Source: Alteribacter aurantiacus DSM 18675 (lineage in GTDB: Bacteria; Bacillota; Bacilli; Bacillales; Salisediminibacteriaceae). From it: 64,000 bases of DNA. Both the position numbers and the translations under genes were made by a program. Of the stretch, positions 33,117 through 41,778 are shown piece after piece. The notes beneath the pieces are model-generated. The model was given only the letters and a program-made list of their open reading frames with translations, was not told where the DNA came from and ran no database searches. How positions within the stretch are numbered: position 1 is the first letter of the stretch; the number at the start of each line of letters is the position of its first letter. The DNA is taken from NCBI RefSeq assembly GCF_000429705.1, contig NZ_AUCJ01000011.1:62001-126000 (forward strand). The letters are read 5' to 3'.

Positions 33117-33155
33117 GTGATACACGCTCCCTTTAATTTGATACTGTATAGATAA

Positions 33156-33170
33156 GCAAGAACCGTGCCA
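33156..33170 (-). promoter_or_regulatory. Sigma-54 (-24/-12) promoter of operon A
   Basis: TTGGCACG-GTTC-TTGC on the minus strand is a full match to the sigma-54 consensus TGGCACG-N4-TTGC. The start site would lie about 25-30 bases before the acyl-CoA dehydrogenase ATG. Confidence 0.88.
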
Positions 33171-33375
33171 AAAAAGATAAAACGCTTACATTTTGATAAA
33201 AAATAAGGGCTAAGCAACTCTATGTACGAATGTGATGGTTGTTCTAATAGGTTTCATCTTCTTAATGAACGGGAATTTTTCTTTACCTCTCCGTCACAAA
33301 ATCCAAGTAAGCAAGTCAACTTGGCATGGTCGTTACTCCTTTGTATCATCTTCACTAATTCAATCATGACTCTTG

Positions 33376-33389
33376 ATTCATATTTGAAT
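33376..33389. promoter_or_regulatory. Putative activator site (dyad ATTCA-N4-TGAAT), operon A
   Basis: ATTCATATTTGAAT, flanked by TG and TA, lies about 210 bases upstream of the sigma-54 promoter. The same dyad precedes the other two sigma-54 promoters of the island. It is the likely binding site of the activator encoded at 44435. Confidence 0.65.
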
Positions 33390-33439
33390 TAACTCGATTG
33401 AACGTATGATCAAGGTCCTTCGATACATACGAGAGGGAA

Positions 33440-33514
33440 AGAAAAAAGCAATGATGATACACTCCACTGAAAAAGGCGTATGCCTTCCTCAGGTAGTGGC
33501 TCTCATCATTGCTT
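33440..33514 (-). terminator. Long-hairpin terminator of glaH
   Basis: AAGCAATGATGA (33503-33514 complement) pairs with TCATCATTGCTT, and an inner CCACT..AAGGC/GCCTT..AGTGG stem extends it to nearly 70 bases in total. TTTTTTCTTT follows on the minus strand. It isolates glaH from operon A. Confidence 0.85.
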
Positions 33515-33527
33515 TGTCAACGTCTCC

Positions 33528-34460
33528 TTAACTTAAGAAACTACCTCGTTGACGAAGGAGCTCGCGGTTAAGCTCTGTGTTTTTCTCGAAGGCAGCCCTT
33601 CCGTGTAACCAGAAGGCATTGTTTAGTACGACAAGATCTCCTACAGGTAACTTCAACTCAATTAGTGACGGATCATTTTCCATTGATTCAGAGAGTCCTT
33701 TTAAGTAGCTCGCCTCTTCAACGCTCTTCGGATAAGCAAATTGATCAATAAAGCTGATACAAGGTTTATTGTTTTGCTTAAAGAACGTGGTCCGGTTAAT
33801 TTCTTTCGTCACGTTTTTACTTGCAGGCGCTTTGTACGTAATTTTCTTTGTGGCTAGAGGGTGATTTAAATACGTATCAAGCTCATCCCAATCGTCTAGG
33901 TGCAGAAGTCTCGATTCTCCCCCTGTAGCGTTTTCCTCTTTCATCTTCATCATCAAGAGCCAATCCGTTGCTTCATCGACGAACGTTCCGTCTGTGTGAA
34001 GGGTAAAAAGACGATAGGGTTGTCTTAGATAGGAGTCACTATTGTCTTCATGCTGAACCGTGAATCTTGCATAGTATTTTCCTGACATGGAGTCAAAGTT
34101 CGGCTCACCAATCATATGGGTGATGGCTGTTGAGAACTTGACGTAATCATTTGGGTCAGAGGTTAGGTTTTTTGTACCGATCGTATACCCTCCTGTTTCC
34201 CGGTCGTACAAGATATCAGTGAGCACTTGTTTTAATTGATTACCACAAAGGGTGTTCAACTTGTCAGCAACGATAAAGCGCATGTATGGAACATATTCTA
34301 ATTGTTGAACCGATACGTCCTTCACTTCGTTTAAGAATTCTTCAATGACTTCTTTATTAATATCAATGTGGAAAAGCCGTTTGCTTTGCGAATGCTCTGC
34401 TACCTCAAAATAGTCCGTTTTTTCTACTACCTTGCCTTCGTTTGTTTTAACAACACTCAT
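33528..34460 (-). CDS. glaH: Glutarate 2-hydroxylase (CsiD/GlaH), Fe(II)/2-oxoglutarate dioxygenase
   Basis: GlaH hydroxylates glutarate to L-2-hydroxyglutarate using O2 and 2-oxoglutarate. The 310 residues match E. coli CsiD in length and motifs: the iron ligands LHTDGT (HxD), the distal His in FWLHGRAAF, the 2-oxoglutarate-binding Arg in RRELLRQRG-like ending (RELLRQRG), and the MMKMKEEN / LLHLDDWDEL stretch. AAGGAGGA precedes the ATG. It is a one-gene unit between two strong terminators and has no visible sigma-54 promoter. Its product is the substrate of LhgO encoded nearby. Confidence 0.95.
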   Translation of the reverse strand: MSVVKTNEGKVVEKTDYFEVAEHSQSKRLFHIDINKEVIEEFLNEVKDVSVQQLEYVPYMRFIVADKLNTLCGNQLKQVLTDILYDRETGGYTIGTKNLTSDPNDYVKFSTAITHMIGEPNFDSMSGKYYARFTVQHEDNSDSYLRQPYRLFTLHTDGTFVDEATDWLLMMKMKEENATGGESRLLHLDDWDELDTYLNHPLATKKITYKAPASKNVTKEINRTTFFKQNNKPCISFIDQFAYPKSVEEASYLKGLSESMENDPSLIELKLPVGDLVVLNNAFWLHGRAAFEKNTELNRELLRQRGSFLS

Positions 34461-34628
34461 GTGTCATCCTCCTTGGGAATTTGGTTTGCCCACAGTGTAT
34501 ACAAGGCGTTTGTTTCGCCATCCATGGTGGTTATTCTGTAAAGGTCGTTTAGCTAACAGGGCATCGTATCATCGTGTTTTATCAATGTGCCCCGCATCCA
34601 TCCTTCACACCATTTATGCGAAAAAACG
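34461..34628 (-). promoter_or_regulatory. Upstream region of glaH, promoter not identified
   Basis: This region must hold the glaH promoter. I see no -24/-12 element and no convincing -35/-10 pair. A short inverted repeat GGCG-N7-CGCC (34506-34520) and CCATCCATGG (34520-34529) could be regulator sites. Confidence 0.3.
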
Positions 34629-34680
34629 AAACAAAAATAGCCGGCCATATTATGAAACCACTCATAATATAACCGGCTAT
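34629..34680 (-). terminator. Terminator of operon B
   Basis: ATAGCCGG (34637-34644) pairs with CCGGCTAT (34673-34680), with an inner ATATTATGA/TCATAATAT stem. TTTTTGTTT follows on the minus strand. A further hairpin (ATTTACA..TGTAAAT, 34681-34720) lies in the 190-base 3' leader. Confidence 0.88.
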
Positions 34681-34871
34681 ATTTACATTCCTGCTCTATT
34701 GTGGATAGAGTCATTGTAAATGATACAGTTATTGTTATTATTCCATTTAATTATAGGTTGAGGATGATTGCGAGATTGGGAAGGCAAATTCCCAACGGCA
34801 ATGATTCATCTACATACATTGTAATGAAAAAGGAGAGAAAAGTCAATAAATTGTTAGATTATTCCGAATTA

Positions 34872-35192
34872 TCACCTTGACTTGATTTGCTCGTACTGCA
34901 AATGAAGATCTTTCAATGCAGCTACGAGGGCATTATTCGCTTTTCCGTAATAGGAGGATTGGATGGCTTGAATGGACGAATCGATGCCATCTTTTAAACT
35001 CACACCTTTTAGGATCTCGCCGATAAAGGATCGCCCATGTTCTGTAGCTAGTGTACATGAAGCTTCTAAAACCACCCCGTACCTCGTTTCCACCTCGGCA
35101 GTAATCGTGAGTGTGTCAAAAATACTTTTGGCGGCCATCCCTTGTGGCAAGCGCGCGTGTCCTGCAATAAATACGATATTGGGCTTGGTCAT
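34872..35192 (-). CDS. DUF3870-family protein
   Basis: The 106 residues start FIAGHARLPQGMAAK and continue with a small alpha/beta fold, matching DUF3870. The function is unknown. There is no signal or membrane segment. It is the last gene of operon B, 26 bases behind lhgO, which suggests a part in 2-hydroxyglutarate or dicarboxylate metabolism, for example as a small metabolite-binding or regulatory protein. Confidence 0.78.
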   Translation of the reverse strand: MTKPNIVFIAGHARLPQGMAAKSIFDTLTITAEVETRYGVVLEASCTLATEHGRSFIGEILKGVSLKDGIDSSIQAIQSSYYGKANNALVAALKDLHLQYEQIKSR

Positions 35193-35218
35193 TTTTTATC
35201 CTCCCCTTCTTCTCGACC

Positions 35219-36436
35219 TCAAGGCGTGAGGACGGTTGTCGTCTTTTCAATCGTAACATTCATTTGGTTCACAATGGATTTTCCGATTTCAATCGAAGCT
35301 GTCGCAGCAGGCGAAGGTGCGTTACATACGTGAATCGTTCGGCTTCCTTTGATGACATAGAAGTCGTCCACTAACTGGCCATCGTCTTTTAACGCCTGTG
35401 CCCTCACACCTGCAGGAGCCTTGATTAGATCTTCTGATTGGATCTCCGGGATCAATTCTTGAAGACTCTTCGTAAAGCTTGATTTACTAATGGATCTTTT
35501 CATTTCACCCATACCTTCACCAAGGTACTTTCCGGCAAGCTTCCAAAATCCTCGATTCGTAAGGACTTCAGCCATGTCTTTCATGGAGAAGTCCGTTTTT
35601 TTATACCCTTCTCGCTTAAAACTCAAAACCGCATTTGGTCCTGCTTCCACTTCTCCTCCGATCATCCGAGTAAAGTGAACGCCTAAAAAAGGAAAGTCCG
35701 GGTTTGGTACAGGGTATATTAGATGCTTAACGAGGCTTCGCTTTTCCGGTTTGAGCTTATAGTACTCTCCTCGAAACGGTACAATCTTCACATCGGTCAC
35801 GTATCCTGAAAGGTTCGCAACACGATCGCTTTGTAACCCGGCACAATTGACGATGTACTTCGATTGGTAATTCCCTCGGTTTGTTTCAACGGTTACCACA
35901 TCCTTACCCTCATCAATGTGTGTGACTTGGGTGTCGAGAAGGATCTCACACCCTTGCTCTTGTGCGATCTTCGCAAATGCCAAGCTTACCTGTTTATAAT
36001 TGACAATCCCGGCTCCAGGTACATGAATGGCTGCGACTCCATTTACATGAGGTTCAATCTCTTTTAGTTCACCTTGATCAATCATACGAGTATTCAATTG
36101 ATTTTCAACGCTTCGATGATACAAGGCCTCCAGTCGTGGTAGCTCTTCTTTTTTTGTCGCGACGATCACCTTTCCGCAAATATCATGCTCTATGTCATGT
36201 TTCTCGCAAAACGCTTTCATGGATTGGCTTCCTTCTCTCGCAAATCGAGCCTTGAAACTTCCCGGCTTATAGTAGATGCCTGAATGAATCACACCGCTAT
36301 TATGACCGGTTTGATGCGTTGCCAGCTCCTTTTCTTTTTCAATCAGCAACACCTTTGCTGATGGATACTTCTTGTACAATGCCATGCTCGTCGACAGGCC
36401 GACAATGCCGCCTCCAACAATGATAAAGTCGTACAT
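35219..36436 (-). CDS. lhgO: L-2-hydroxyglutarate oxidase/dehydrogenase (LhgO)
   Basis: LhgO oxidises L-2-hydroxyglutarate to 2-oxoglutarate with FAD. The 405 residues begin with the Rossmann loop DFIIVGGGIVGLSTS, have the HQTGHNSGVIHSGIYY motif characteristic of LhgO/L2HGDH, and end with CNAPSPAATASIEIG. I use the ATG of MYDFIIV because AGAGGG lies six bases upstream; an ATG two codons earlier abuts that site. In E. coli lhgO sits next to csiD; here they are close but in different units. Following etfA and etfB in the operon, it may pass electrons to ETF. Confidence 0.95.
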   Translation of the reverse strand: MYDFIIVGGGIVGLSTSMALYKKYPSAKVLLIEKEKELATHQTGHNSGVIHSGIYYKPGSFKARFAREGSQSMKAFCEKHDIEHDICGKVIVATKKEELPRLEALYHRSVENQLNTRMIDQGELKEIEPHVNGVAAIHVPGAGIVNYKQVSLAFAKIAQEQGCEILLDTQVTHIDEGKDVVTVETNRGNYQSKYIVNCAGLQSDRVANLSGYVTDVKIVPFRGEYYKLKPEKRSLVKHLIYPVPNPDFPFLGVHFTRMIGGEVEAGPNAVLSFKREGYKKTDFSMKDMAEVLTNRGFWKLAGKYLGEGMGEMKRSISKSSFTKSLQELIPEIQSEDLIKAPAGVRAQALKDDGQLVDDFYVIKGSRTIHVCNAPSPAATASIEIGKSIVNQMNVTIEKTTTVLTP

Positions 36437-36466
36437 ACGCATCCCTCTTCCTATCTTTTCACTCGA

Positions 36467-37444
36467 TTACGACCTAACTTCCACTTTCTTCAGTTCGCCC
36501 AGCAAGAGAGGAACAATTTCGAACAGATCCCCTACAATCCCATAATCGGCGATTTCGAAAATGGGAGCGTCCGGATCTTTGTTAATGGCCACAATCGTTT
36601 TCGCGTTGGACATCCCGGCTAAGTGTTGGATCGCTCCGGATATTCCAATGGCAAAGTAAAGATCAGGTGTAACCACCTTTCCCGTTTGACCGATCTGCAA
36701 CGCATAATCACAATAATCCGCATCACACGCACCACGAGAAGCACCTACTGCCCCTCCTAGATAGTCGGCCAGTTCTTGTAACGGCTCAAATCCCTCTTTA
36801 CTTTTAACGCCACGTCCCCCCGCTACAATAACATTCGCTTCAGACAGGTCAACTCCTGCTGTTGCTTTTTGGACGACTTCTTTAATCACCGTTCGTAAGT
36901 CCTTTAACACGACATCAAAGGTTTCAACAGCCCCTGTTCTTGACTCATCTTGCTCTTTTGCCTCGATATTGTTGGGACGGATCGTTGCCATCACTTTTTC
37001 TCCTACAGGCGCTTCCTTCTCAAACGCTTTTCCTGAATAAATCGGTCGAGTAAAGACCACTTCTTCTCCTGAGACTTCAACAGCGACGGCATCAGATATG
37101 AGTCCTGCGCCAAGCTTCATAGCCAGCCGCGGTGAAAGGTCTTTTCCAATCGATGTGTGCCCCATTAGGATGCTATCAGGCTTCTCTTCGTCGATCACCT
37201 GTAGAATCGCTTGCTGATACGCGTCAGTGGTATATCCTTTCAGTTGTGGGTGGTTCACCGCAATGACTCGATCTGATCCGTAAGAGATAAACGGCTCAGC
37301 TAATGATCTCACGTCTTCTCCTAACACCACTGCAACGACCTCTCCACCATTCGCTATGTCCACCCCTGCTGATACAGCCTCATAAGAAACGCCGCGCACA
37401 TCCCCGTTACGAACTTCTCCAATTACAAGTACCTTTTTCCCCAT
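36467..37444 (-). CDS. etfA: Electron transfer flavoprotein alpha subunit
   Basis: EtfA with EtfB accepts electrons from acyl-CoA dehydrogenases and feeds the quinone pool. The 325 residues contain the C-terminal FAD domain signature (SRGACDADYCDYALQIGQTGKVV, seen in parts as GASRGACDADY and QIGQTGK) and the final NKDPDAPIFEIADYGIVGD region. GGAGGAG precedes the ATG. It is in operon B, 26 bases after etfB, next to its likely electron donors. Confidence 0.95.
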   Translation of the reverse strand: MGKKVLVIGEVRNGDVRGVSYEAVSAGVDIANGGEVVAVVLGEDVRSLAEPFISYGSDRVIAVNHPQLKGYTTDAYQQAILQVIDEEKPDSILMGHTSIGKDLSPRLAMKLGAGLISDAVAVEVSGEEVVFTRPIYSGKAFEKEAPVGEKVMATIRPNNIEAKEQDESRTGAVETFDVVLKDLRTVIKEVVQKATAGVDLSEANVIVAGGRGVKSKEGFEPLQELADYLGGAVGASRGACDADYCDYALQIGQTGKVVTPDLYFAIGISGAIQHLAGMSNAKTIVAINKDPDAPIFEIADYGIVGDLFEIVPLLLGELKKVEVRS

Positions 37445-37470
37445 GGTATCTCCTCCAGCTCTTTTTTGTG

Positions 37471-38226
37471 TTAAATCTTTAGCGCCGCAATCAACGTTTT
37501 CACCTGTTCAGCAGGCTCTCCATCAATCATTTCCCCCGATTCTTTCTTAGGAGGAAGGAACACTTCTACATTCCTTGTCTTTAATTCAAAATCTTCTTCA
37601 TCAAGATCAAGGTCATCCAAATCTATCACCTCAAGAGGTTTCTTTTTCGCCTTCATAATACCCGGCAAAGACGGATAGCGAGGGTCATTTAATCCTTGCT
37701 GAGCCGTAATCAAAACCGGAAGTGACACTTCCACTTCTTCTTCATCTCCTTCAACATCTCGACGAATCGTTACCTGACTTCCATTAATCGTGATCGCGGT
37801 GGCAGTCGTCACTTGTGCAATTCCTAAACGCTCCGCCACTCTTGGTCCGACTTGACCACTTCCTCCATCAACGGCTACGTTTCCACATAGAATCAGGTCA
37901 TACTCTTGTTCGGACAAGTACGTGGATAAAATAAGGGCAATACCTGCCTGATCAAGTTCCTCGATTTCTTCTCGATCAATAAGCACTCCTTTGTCCGCCC
38001 CCATAGCCAATGCCGTGCGGAGCTCTTTTTCCGCTTCTTCGTCTCCGACCGTCACGACCGTCACTTCTCCTCCGTGCTCGTCCCTCTGTAAGATTGCTTC
38101 TTCAATCGCATATTCGTCGTAAGGATTAATAATAAATTCCGCACCTGACTCATCAACTTGTTCGTCTTTGACCACAATTTGTTCTTCTGTATCAAACGTT
38201 CGTTTCATTAGTACAAAAATATTCAT
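37471..38226 (-). CDS. etfB: Electron transfer flavoprotein beta subunit
   Basis: The 251 residues match EtfB/FixA: the N-terminal VLMKRTFDTE, INPYDEYAIEEA, the AMP-binding region DGGSGQVGPRVAERLG, and LPVLITAQQGLNDPRYPSLPG-type recognition loop (visible as AQQGLNDPRYPSLPG). A TGGAGGG site precedes the ATG. It pairs with etfA and lies 19 bases behind the membrane-protein gene. Confidence 0.95.
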   Translation of the reverse strand: MNIFVLMKRTFDTEEQIVVKDEQVDESGAEFIINPYDEYAIEEAILQRDEHGGEVTVVTVGDEEAEKELRTALAMGADKGVLIDREEIEELDQAGIALILSTYLSEQEYDLILCGNVAVDGGSGQVGPRVAERLGIAQVTTATAITINGSQVTIRRDVEGDEEEVEVSLPVLITAQQGLNDPRYPSLPGIMKAKKKPLEVIDLDDLDLDEEDFELKTRNVEVFLPPKKESGEMIDGEPAEQVKTLIAALKI

Positions 38227-38245
38227 GGTTATCCCTCCAAAAAAG

Positions 38246-39580
38246 TTATGTGAAAAACAAATGAATCACGTAAATAAAGAGTGTATATAGGCTGATCATT
38301 ACGAGAATAAACGCCCCATTAAACGTAAATGCAATCTCTTTATATCCCCGTCCGAGTAAGTTCATGACAATGACATTGGCTGCTGATATGGGAGAAACAA
38401 TCGTTGCGAGCGACCAGGCAGACATGAGGGTCAAAGCAAAGATAAGGGGGTCTACGCCAACCTCCAACGGCCTGACCGTTGTAGCCAAAGCCGTAATCGT
38501 CACAATCTGGTGCACACCACCTAGTGCCAGTAATGCTGTAATGACGATGATGGATAGAATGAGAAAGAAGACCGAGGACTCACTAATCGCTAGGACAAAC
38601 CGGTTAATATAAGTCCCCACCTCTGTTGTAGCTATCACAGCTCCGAAAAAGCCGGCTGTTGTAAAAAGAACCACCTCGTTTGAACTTAGGAGAATGGTCT
38701 TCCCGCTATACTCTTTCACATGACCAACGAACTCTGTGCCAACTCTCAAGTACATACTCCAAATAATCGCTACAAATACGGCTGCGAACGTGACGCTAAT
38801 AATCATGCTAATACCGAGGAGTCGATCAATAAGAAAGACAGCACCAAAGAATAGAACAAATACAACAATCAGCTCATAGATTCTTCTCATCCTTACGGTT
38901 TGGATGCCTGCGGAAGAAAAAGCAGTGTCTTTGGCGAACTGGGAATACAAGACATTTGCTACGAGAATATGAAGAAGGGCAATCCCCAGACCAAAAGGCA
39001 GATATGTGTAAAGAGAAACACCGACTAAATTAAGGACAAGCAGTAACGATGCAAAAAAGGGAGACCATAACAGAGTGGAGGTAAATCCTTGCATGTAGCT
39101 TCTCGCAAGCAGGCCCTTAGCTAAGGAAAGCTTCTCTACCAAGTTGTTCATTAGCTTAATTGAGCCCATGTTAATCACCGGTCCAATAAGAAAAAAGACG
39201 CTTGTTATGGAGAAGAACAGTCTGTTATTGTTTCGGCCATGTTTTTTAACAAAATGACTCAACTGTTCATCATATTTTCCTAAACGCAGAGGAAAACCCA
39301 TAACAGGAACCGTCACCAATAACACAACCAAAGGAAGGTTAACCGTTAGACTGCTCTTGATTAATCCAAGGTTTCCTGTTGCGAAAATGATTAAAAATCC
39401 GGTCACCAGCATAAAAGCGCTCATCACTCTCGAAAAACCTCTTAAATGACTAAGCAATAAAACGACCACCACAGCTGTTAATGTCGCCAATATCGTTTCA
39501 CCATAAGGGATGATCACTAACGTATGAATCACATAAATCCCGATTAAAAGCTTGAGTACCCATGTTTTCAATGCATCCAT
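38246..39580 (-). CDS. Polytopic membrane protein, probable transporter, family not recognised
   Basis: The 444 residues have about 11-12 hydrophobic helices. Repeated glycine and serine-rich helix breaks (TSTLLWSPFFASL near 165, ALGGVHQIVTITALATT near 350, SPISAANVIVMNLLG near 400) look like the two hairpin loops of ion-coupled organic-anion transporters of the IT superfamily. It is in operon B between an acyl-CoA dehydrogenase and etfB. A role in dicarboxylate uptake or export fits the context but is inference; the exact family needs a profile search. Confidence 0.7.
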   Translation of the reverse strand: MDALKTWVLKLLIGIYVIHTLVIIPYGETILATLTAVVVVLLLSHLRGFSRVMSAFMLVTGFLIIFATGNLGLIKSSLTVNLPLVVLLVTVPVMGFPLRLGKYDEQLSHFVKKHGRNNNRLFFSITSVFFLIGPVINMGSIKLMNNLVEKLSLAKGLLARSYMQGFTSTLLWSPFFASLLLVLNLVGVSLYTYLPFGLGIALLHILVANVLYSQFAKDTAFSSAGIQTVRMRRIYELIVVFVLFFGAVFLIDRLLGISMIISVTFAAVFVAIIWSMYLRVGTEFVGHVKEYSGKTILLSSNEVVLFTTAGFFGAVIATTEVGTYINRFVLAISESSVFFLILSIIVITALLALGGVHQIVTITALATTVRPLEVGVDPLIFALTLMSAWSLATIVSPISAANVIVMNLLGRGYKEIAFTFNGAFILVMISLYTLFIYVIHLFFT

Positions 39581-39634
39581 TTCAAAACGTCCTCATTACT
39601 TCAGATTGGTACCTCAGTGAATGGTGATTCGCAT

Positions 39635-40786
39635 TTACTTACCTCCCCCTCTTTTTAACTCTCCGGCAATAATGTTTCGCTGTATTTCCGATGTTCCTTC
39701 ATAAATTTTCGTGATTCGCGCATCACGGAAATAGCGTTCGATCGGATAATCCTTCATGTATCCTACTCCCCCGTGAATTTGAACAGCTAAGTCAGCTACC
39801 TTGTTATAGACTTCCGATCCGTAAAGTTTGGCTATAGCCGCTTCTCGTACCACTCGTTGCTTTTGATCGGTCATCCAAGCGACTCGATACGTTAACGACC
39901 GCAACGTTTCAATTTGAACGCTAATGTCGGCTAACATATGTTGAATCGCCTGCTGTTCGAACAACGGCTTTCCAAACTGCTTTCTCTCAAATACATAATC
40001 CATACAATGTTCAAGGAGCTTTACACACGAGCCTAGATTCCTTGCAGCCAATCCCGCTCGACCATTCGCTAGGATCTTAAGGGCATTCACATATCCTTGC
40101 CCCTCTTCCCCAAGAACATTTTCTACTGGTACTTCCATATCCTCAAAAAACAACTCGGCTGAATGAGATCCTCTTAACCCCATCTTTTCTTCCACCGCCC
40201 CAAGTTGAAAGCCCGGAAAATCTTTTTCAACGATAAAGGATGTTATGCCTTTGGCACCTTTTGTCGGATCGGTTACGGCCATCACTGTAAAAACGTGACC
40301 ATCAACCGCATTGGTGATGTAATGCTTGGAGCCATTTAGAATATATTTATCTCCTTTTTTCTCGGCTCTCGTTTTTAGATTGGCAGCATTGGACCCTGCA
40401 CTCGGCTCCGTCAAAGCAAAGGCACCTATCCATTCTCCTGTGGCCATCTTAGGTAAGTATTTTTGTTTTTGGTCTTCGGTGCCAAGTTCTACAATTCCAA
40501 CCGAGCCGATACCAGTATGGGCGCCAATCAAAGTCGTATATCCGTTATGGGTTTTTCCTAATTCTTCATATATGGCACATTTCCCGACCATATCGAGGCC
40601 AAGGCCACCGTATTCTTCAGGGATGCTAATCCCGAACAAACCTAATTCTTTCGATTTTTCTTTTACGATTTCAGGGATTTCATTGGATTGTTCAATTTCC
40701 ATTGCAACAGGCTCAACTTCCTCTTTAACAAACTTCTGAACACCTTTACACAGAAACTTTATTTCTTCTGTTAATGAAAAGTCCAT
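39635..40786 (-). CDS. Acyl-CoA dehydrogenase 2
   Basis: This is a paralogue of the enzyme at 31965, with 383 residues. GAFALTEPSAGSNA, IHGGVGYMKDYPIERYFRDA and the catalytic Glu in YEGTSEIQR are all present. AAGGGAGAG precedes the ATG. It heads operon B behind a sigma-54 promoter. Two such enzymes suggest different chain lengths, or a mono- and a dicarboxyl substrate. Confidence 0.94.
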   Translation of the reverse strand: MDFSLTEEIKFLCKGVQKFVKEEVEPVAMEIEQSNEIPEIVKEKSKELGLFGISIPEEYGGLGLDMVGKCAIYEELGKTHNGYTTLIGAHTGIGSVGIVELGTEDQKQKYLPKMATGEWIGAFALTEPSAGSNAANLKTRAEKKGDKYILNGSKHYITNAVDGHVFTVMAVTDPTKGAKGITSFIVEKDFPGFQLGAVEEKMGLRGSHSAELFFEDMEVPVENVLGEEGQGYVNALKILANGRAGLAARNLGSCVKLLEHCMDYVFERKQFGKPLFEQQAIQHMLADISVQIETLRSLTYRVAWMTDQKQRVVREAAIAKLYGSEVYNKVADLAVQIHGGVGYMKDYPIERYFRDARITKIYEGTSEIQRNIIAGELKRGGGK

Positions 40787-40858
40787 GGCGCTCTCTCCCT
40801 TTCAAGCTATATTGGAAAACACAATGTAAGTAGTGACTTGTTCGTTACTATACATAAT

Positions 40859-40873
40859 GCAATATTCATGCCA
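40859..40873 (-). promoter_or_regulatory. Sigma-54 (-24/-12) promoter of operon B
   Basis: TGGCATG-AATA-TTGCAT on the minus strand fits the sigma-54 consensus with one change (C to T in the -24 box). The P3 promoter at 44247 has the same change. Confidence 0.82.
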
Positions 40874-40946
40874 TGTTCAAAAACCGACGAGCCACGCACC
40901 TTCATCGAAATAGATAAGGAGGTGCAATGCACGTAAGTATTAAATG

Positions 40947-40960
40947 ATTCATTTTTGAAT
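40947..40960. promoter_or_regulatory. Putative activator site (dyad ATTCA-N4-TGAAT), operon B
   Basis: ATTCATTTTTGAAT, flanked by TG and TA, lies about 75 bases upstream of the -24/-12 promoter. Its flanks match the other two copies. Confidence 0.65.
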
Positions 40961-40981
40961 TACTGTGATGTCTCCCACATA

Positions 40982-41016
40982 AAAGAAGCACCTGCGAGGT
41001 GCAGGCGCTTCTTTTA
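40982..41016 (-). terminator. Terminator of operon C
   Basis: AAGAAGCGCCTGC pairs with GCAGGTGCTTCTTTT on the minus strand, around the stop codon of the short-chain dehydrogenase gene. Confidence 0.85.
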
Positions 41017-41760
41017 TGATTTTGGTCCTCCTGCTACATAAAGGACTTGGCCGTTTACAAATGACGACGATTCTTCAGCAAAGAAAACAGCCGCATTGGC
41101 AATGTCTTCTCCTTTTCCCGTTCGCCCTACGGGAATTTGAGCTTTGCTCGCCTCGACCAACGTCTCAAAGTCGATTCCCAATCGCTTCGCCGTTTGTTTC
41201 GTCATATCGGTTTCAATAAACCCCGGGGCAATGGCATTTGCCGTAATCCCGTATTTACCAAGCTCCAATGCCAGCGTTTTTGTAAACCCTTGAATACCGG
41301 CTTTTGCCGTTGCATAATTGGCTTGTCCTCTATTACCAAGAGCGGAGGTTGATGAGAGATTGATAATGCGACCATATCCCTCTTGGACCATGTATTGTTG
41401 TACAACTTGGCTACAGTTGAATGCGCCCTTTAAATGTACATCCAACACGTCGTCCCAATCGCTCGTCGACATTTTATAAAGCATCTTATCCCGTATAATG
41501 CCTGCGTTATTGACTAAAATGTCGATGCGTCCATACTTGGTTACAATCTGTTCACACACCAATTTGATTTGCTCTCGGTTACGAACATCCGCTTGAAAAA
41601 CAACTGGCCCTTCTAGCGCATCGCTAAAAGCCTGGTCTACCTTTTCATAGTCTGCCACACATACTCTGGCCCCCTCCGAAAGAAACCGCCTAACAATTGC
41701 TTGACCAATTCCTCTACAACCCCCGGTCACGAGTGCAACTTTGCCGTTCAATCGCTCCAC
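41014..41760 (-). CDS. SDR-family 3-oxoacyl-CoA/ACP reductase-like dehydrogenase
   Basis: This 248-residue short-chain dehydrogenase of the FabG/PhaB type interconverts 3-hydroxyacyl and 3-ketoacyl thioesters with NAD(P)H. The cofactor loop is GGCRGIGQA, followed by NNAGI. The catalytic Ser is in NLSSTSAL and the Tyr/Lys pair in YATAK. The start is GTG behind AAAGGGG. It is the last gene of operon C. With a ligase and a hydratase it could act as the hydroxyacyl-CoA dehydrogenase of a second spiral. Confidence 0.88.
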   Translation of the reverse strand: MERLNGKVALVTGGCRGIGQAIVRRFLSEGARVCVADYEKVDQAFSDALEGPVVFQADVRNREQIKLVCEQIVTKYGRIDILVNNAGIIRDKMLYKMSTSDWDDVLDVHLKGAFNCSQVVQQYMVQEGYGRIINLSSTSALGNRGQANYATAKAGIQGFTKTLALELGKYGITANAIAPGFIETDMTKQTAKRLGIDFETLVEASKAQIPVGRTGKGEDIANAAVFFAEESSSFVNGQVLYVAGGPKS

Positions 41761-41778
41761 GTTAAACGCCCCTTTTCA

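Noticed and set aside
31965..40786. Either acyl-CoA dehydrogenase as a decarboxylating glutaryl-CoA dehydrogenase
   Set aside because: Both have the short-chain acyl-CoA dehydrogenase motif YEGT(N/S)EIQR; glutaryl-CoA dehydrogenases differ around the catalytic Glu and in length.
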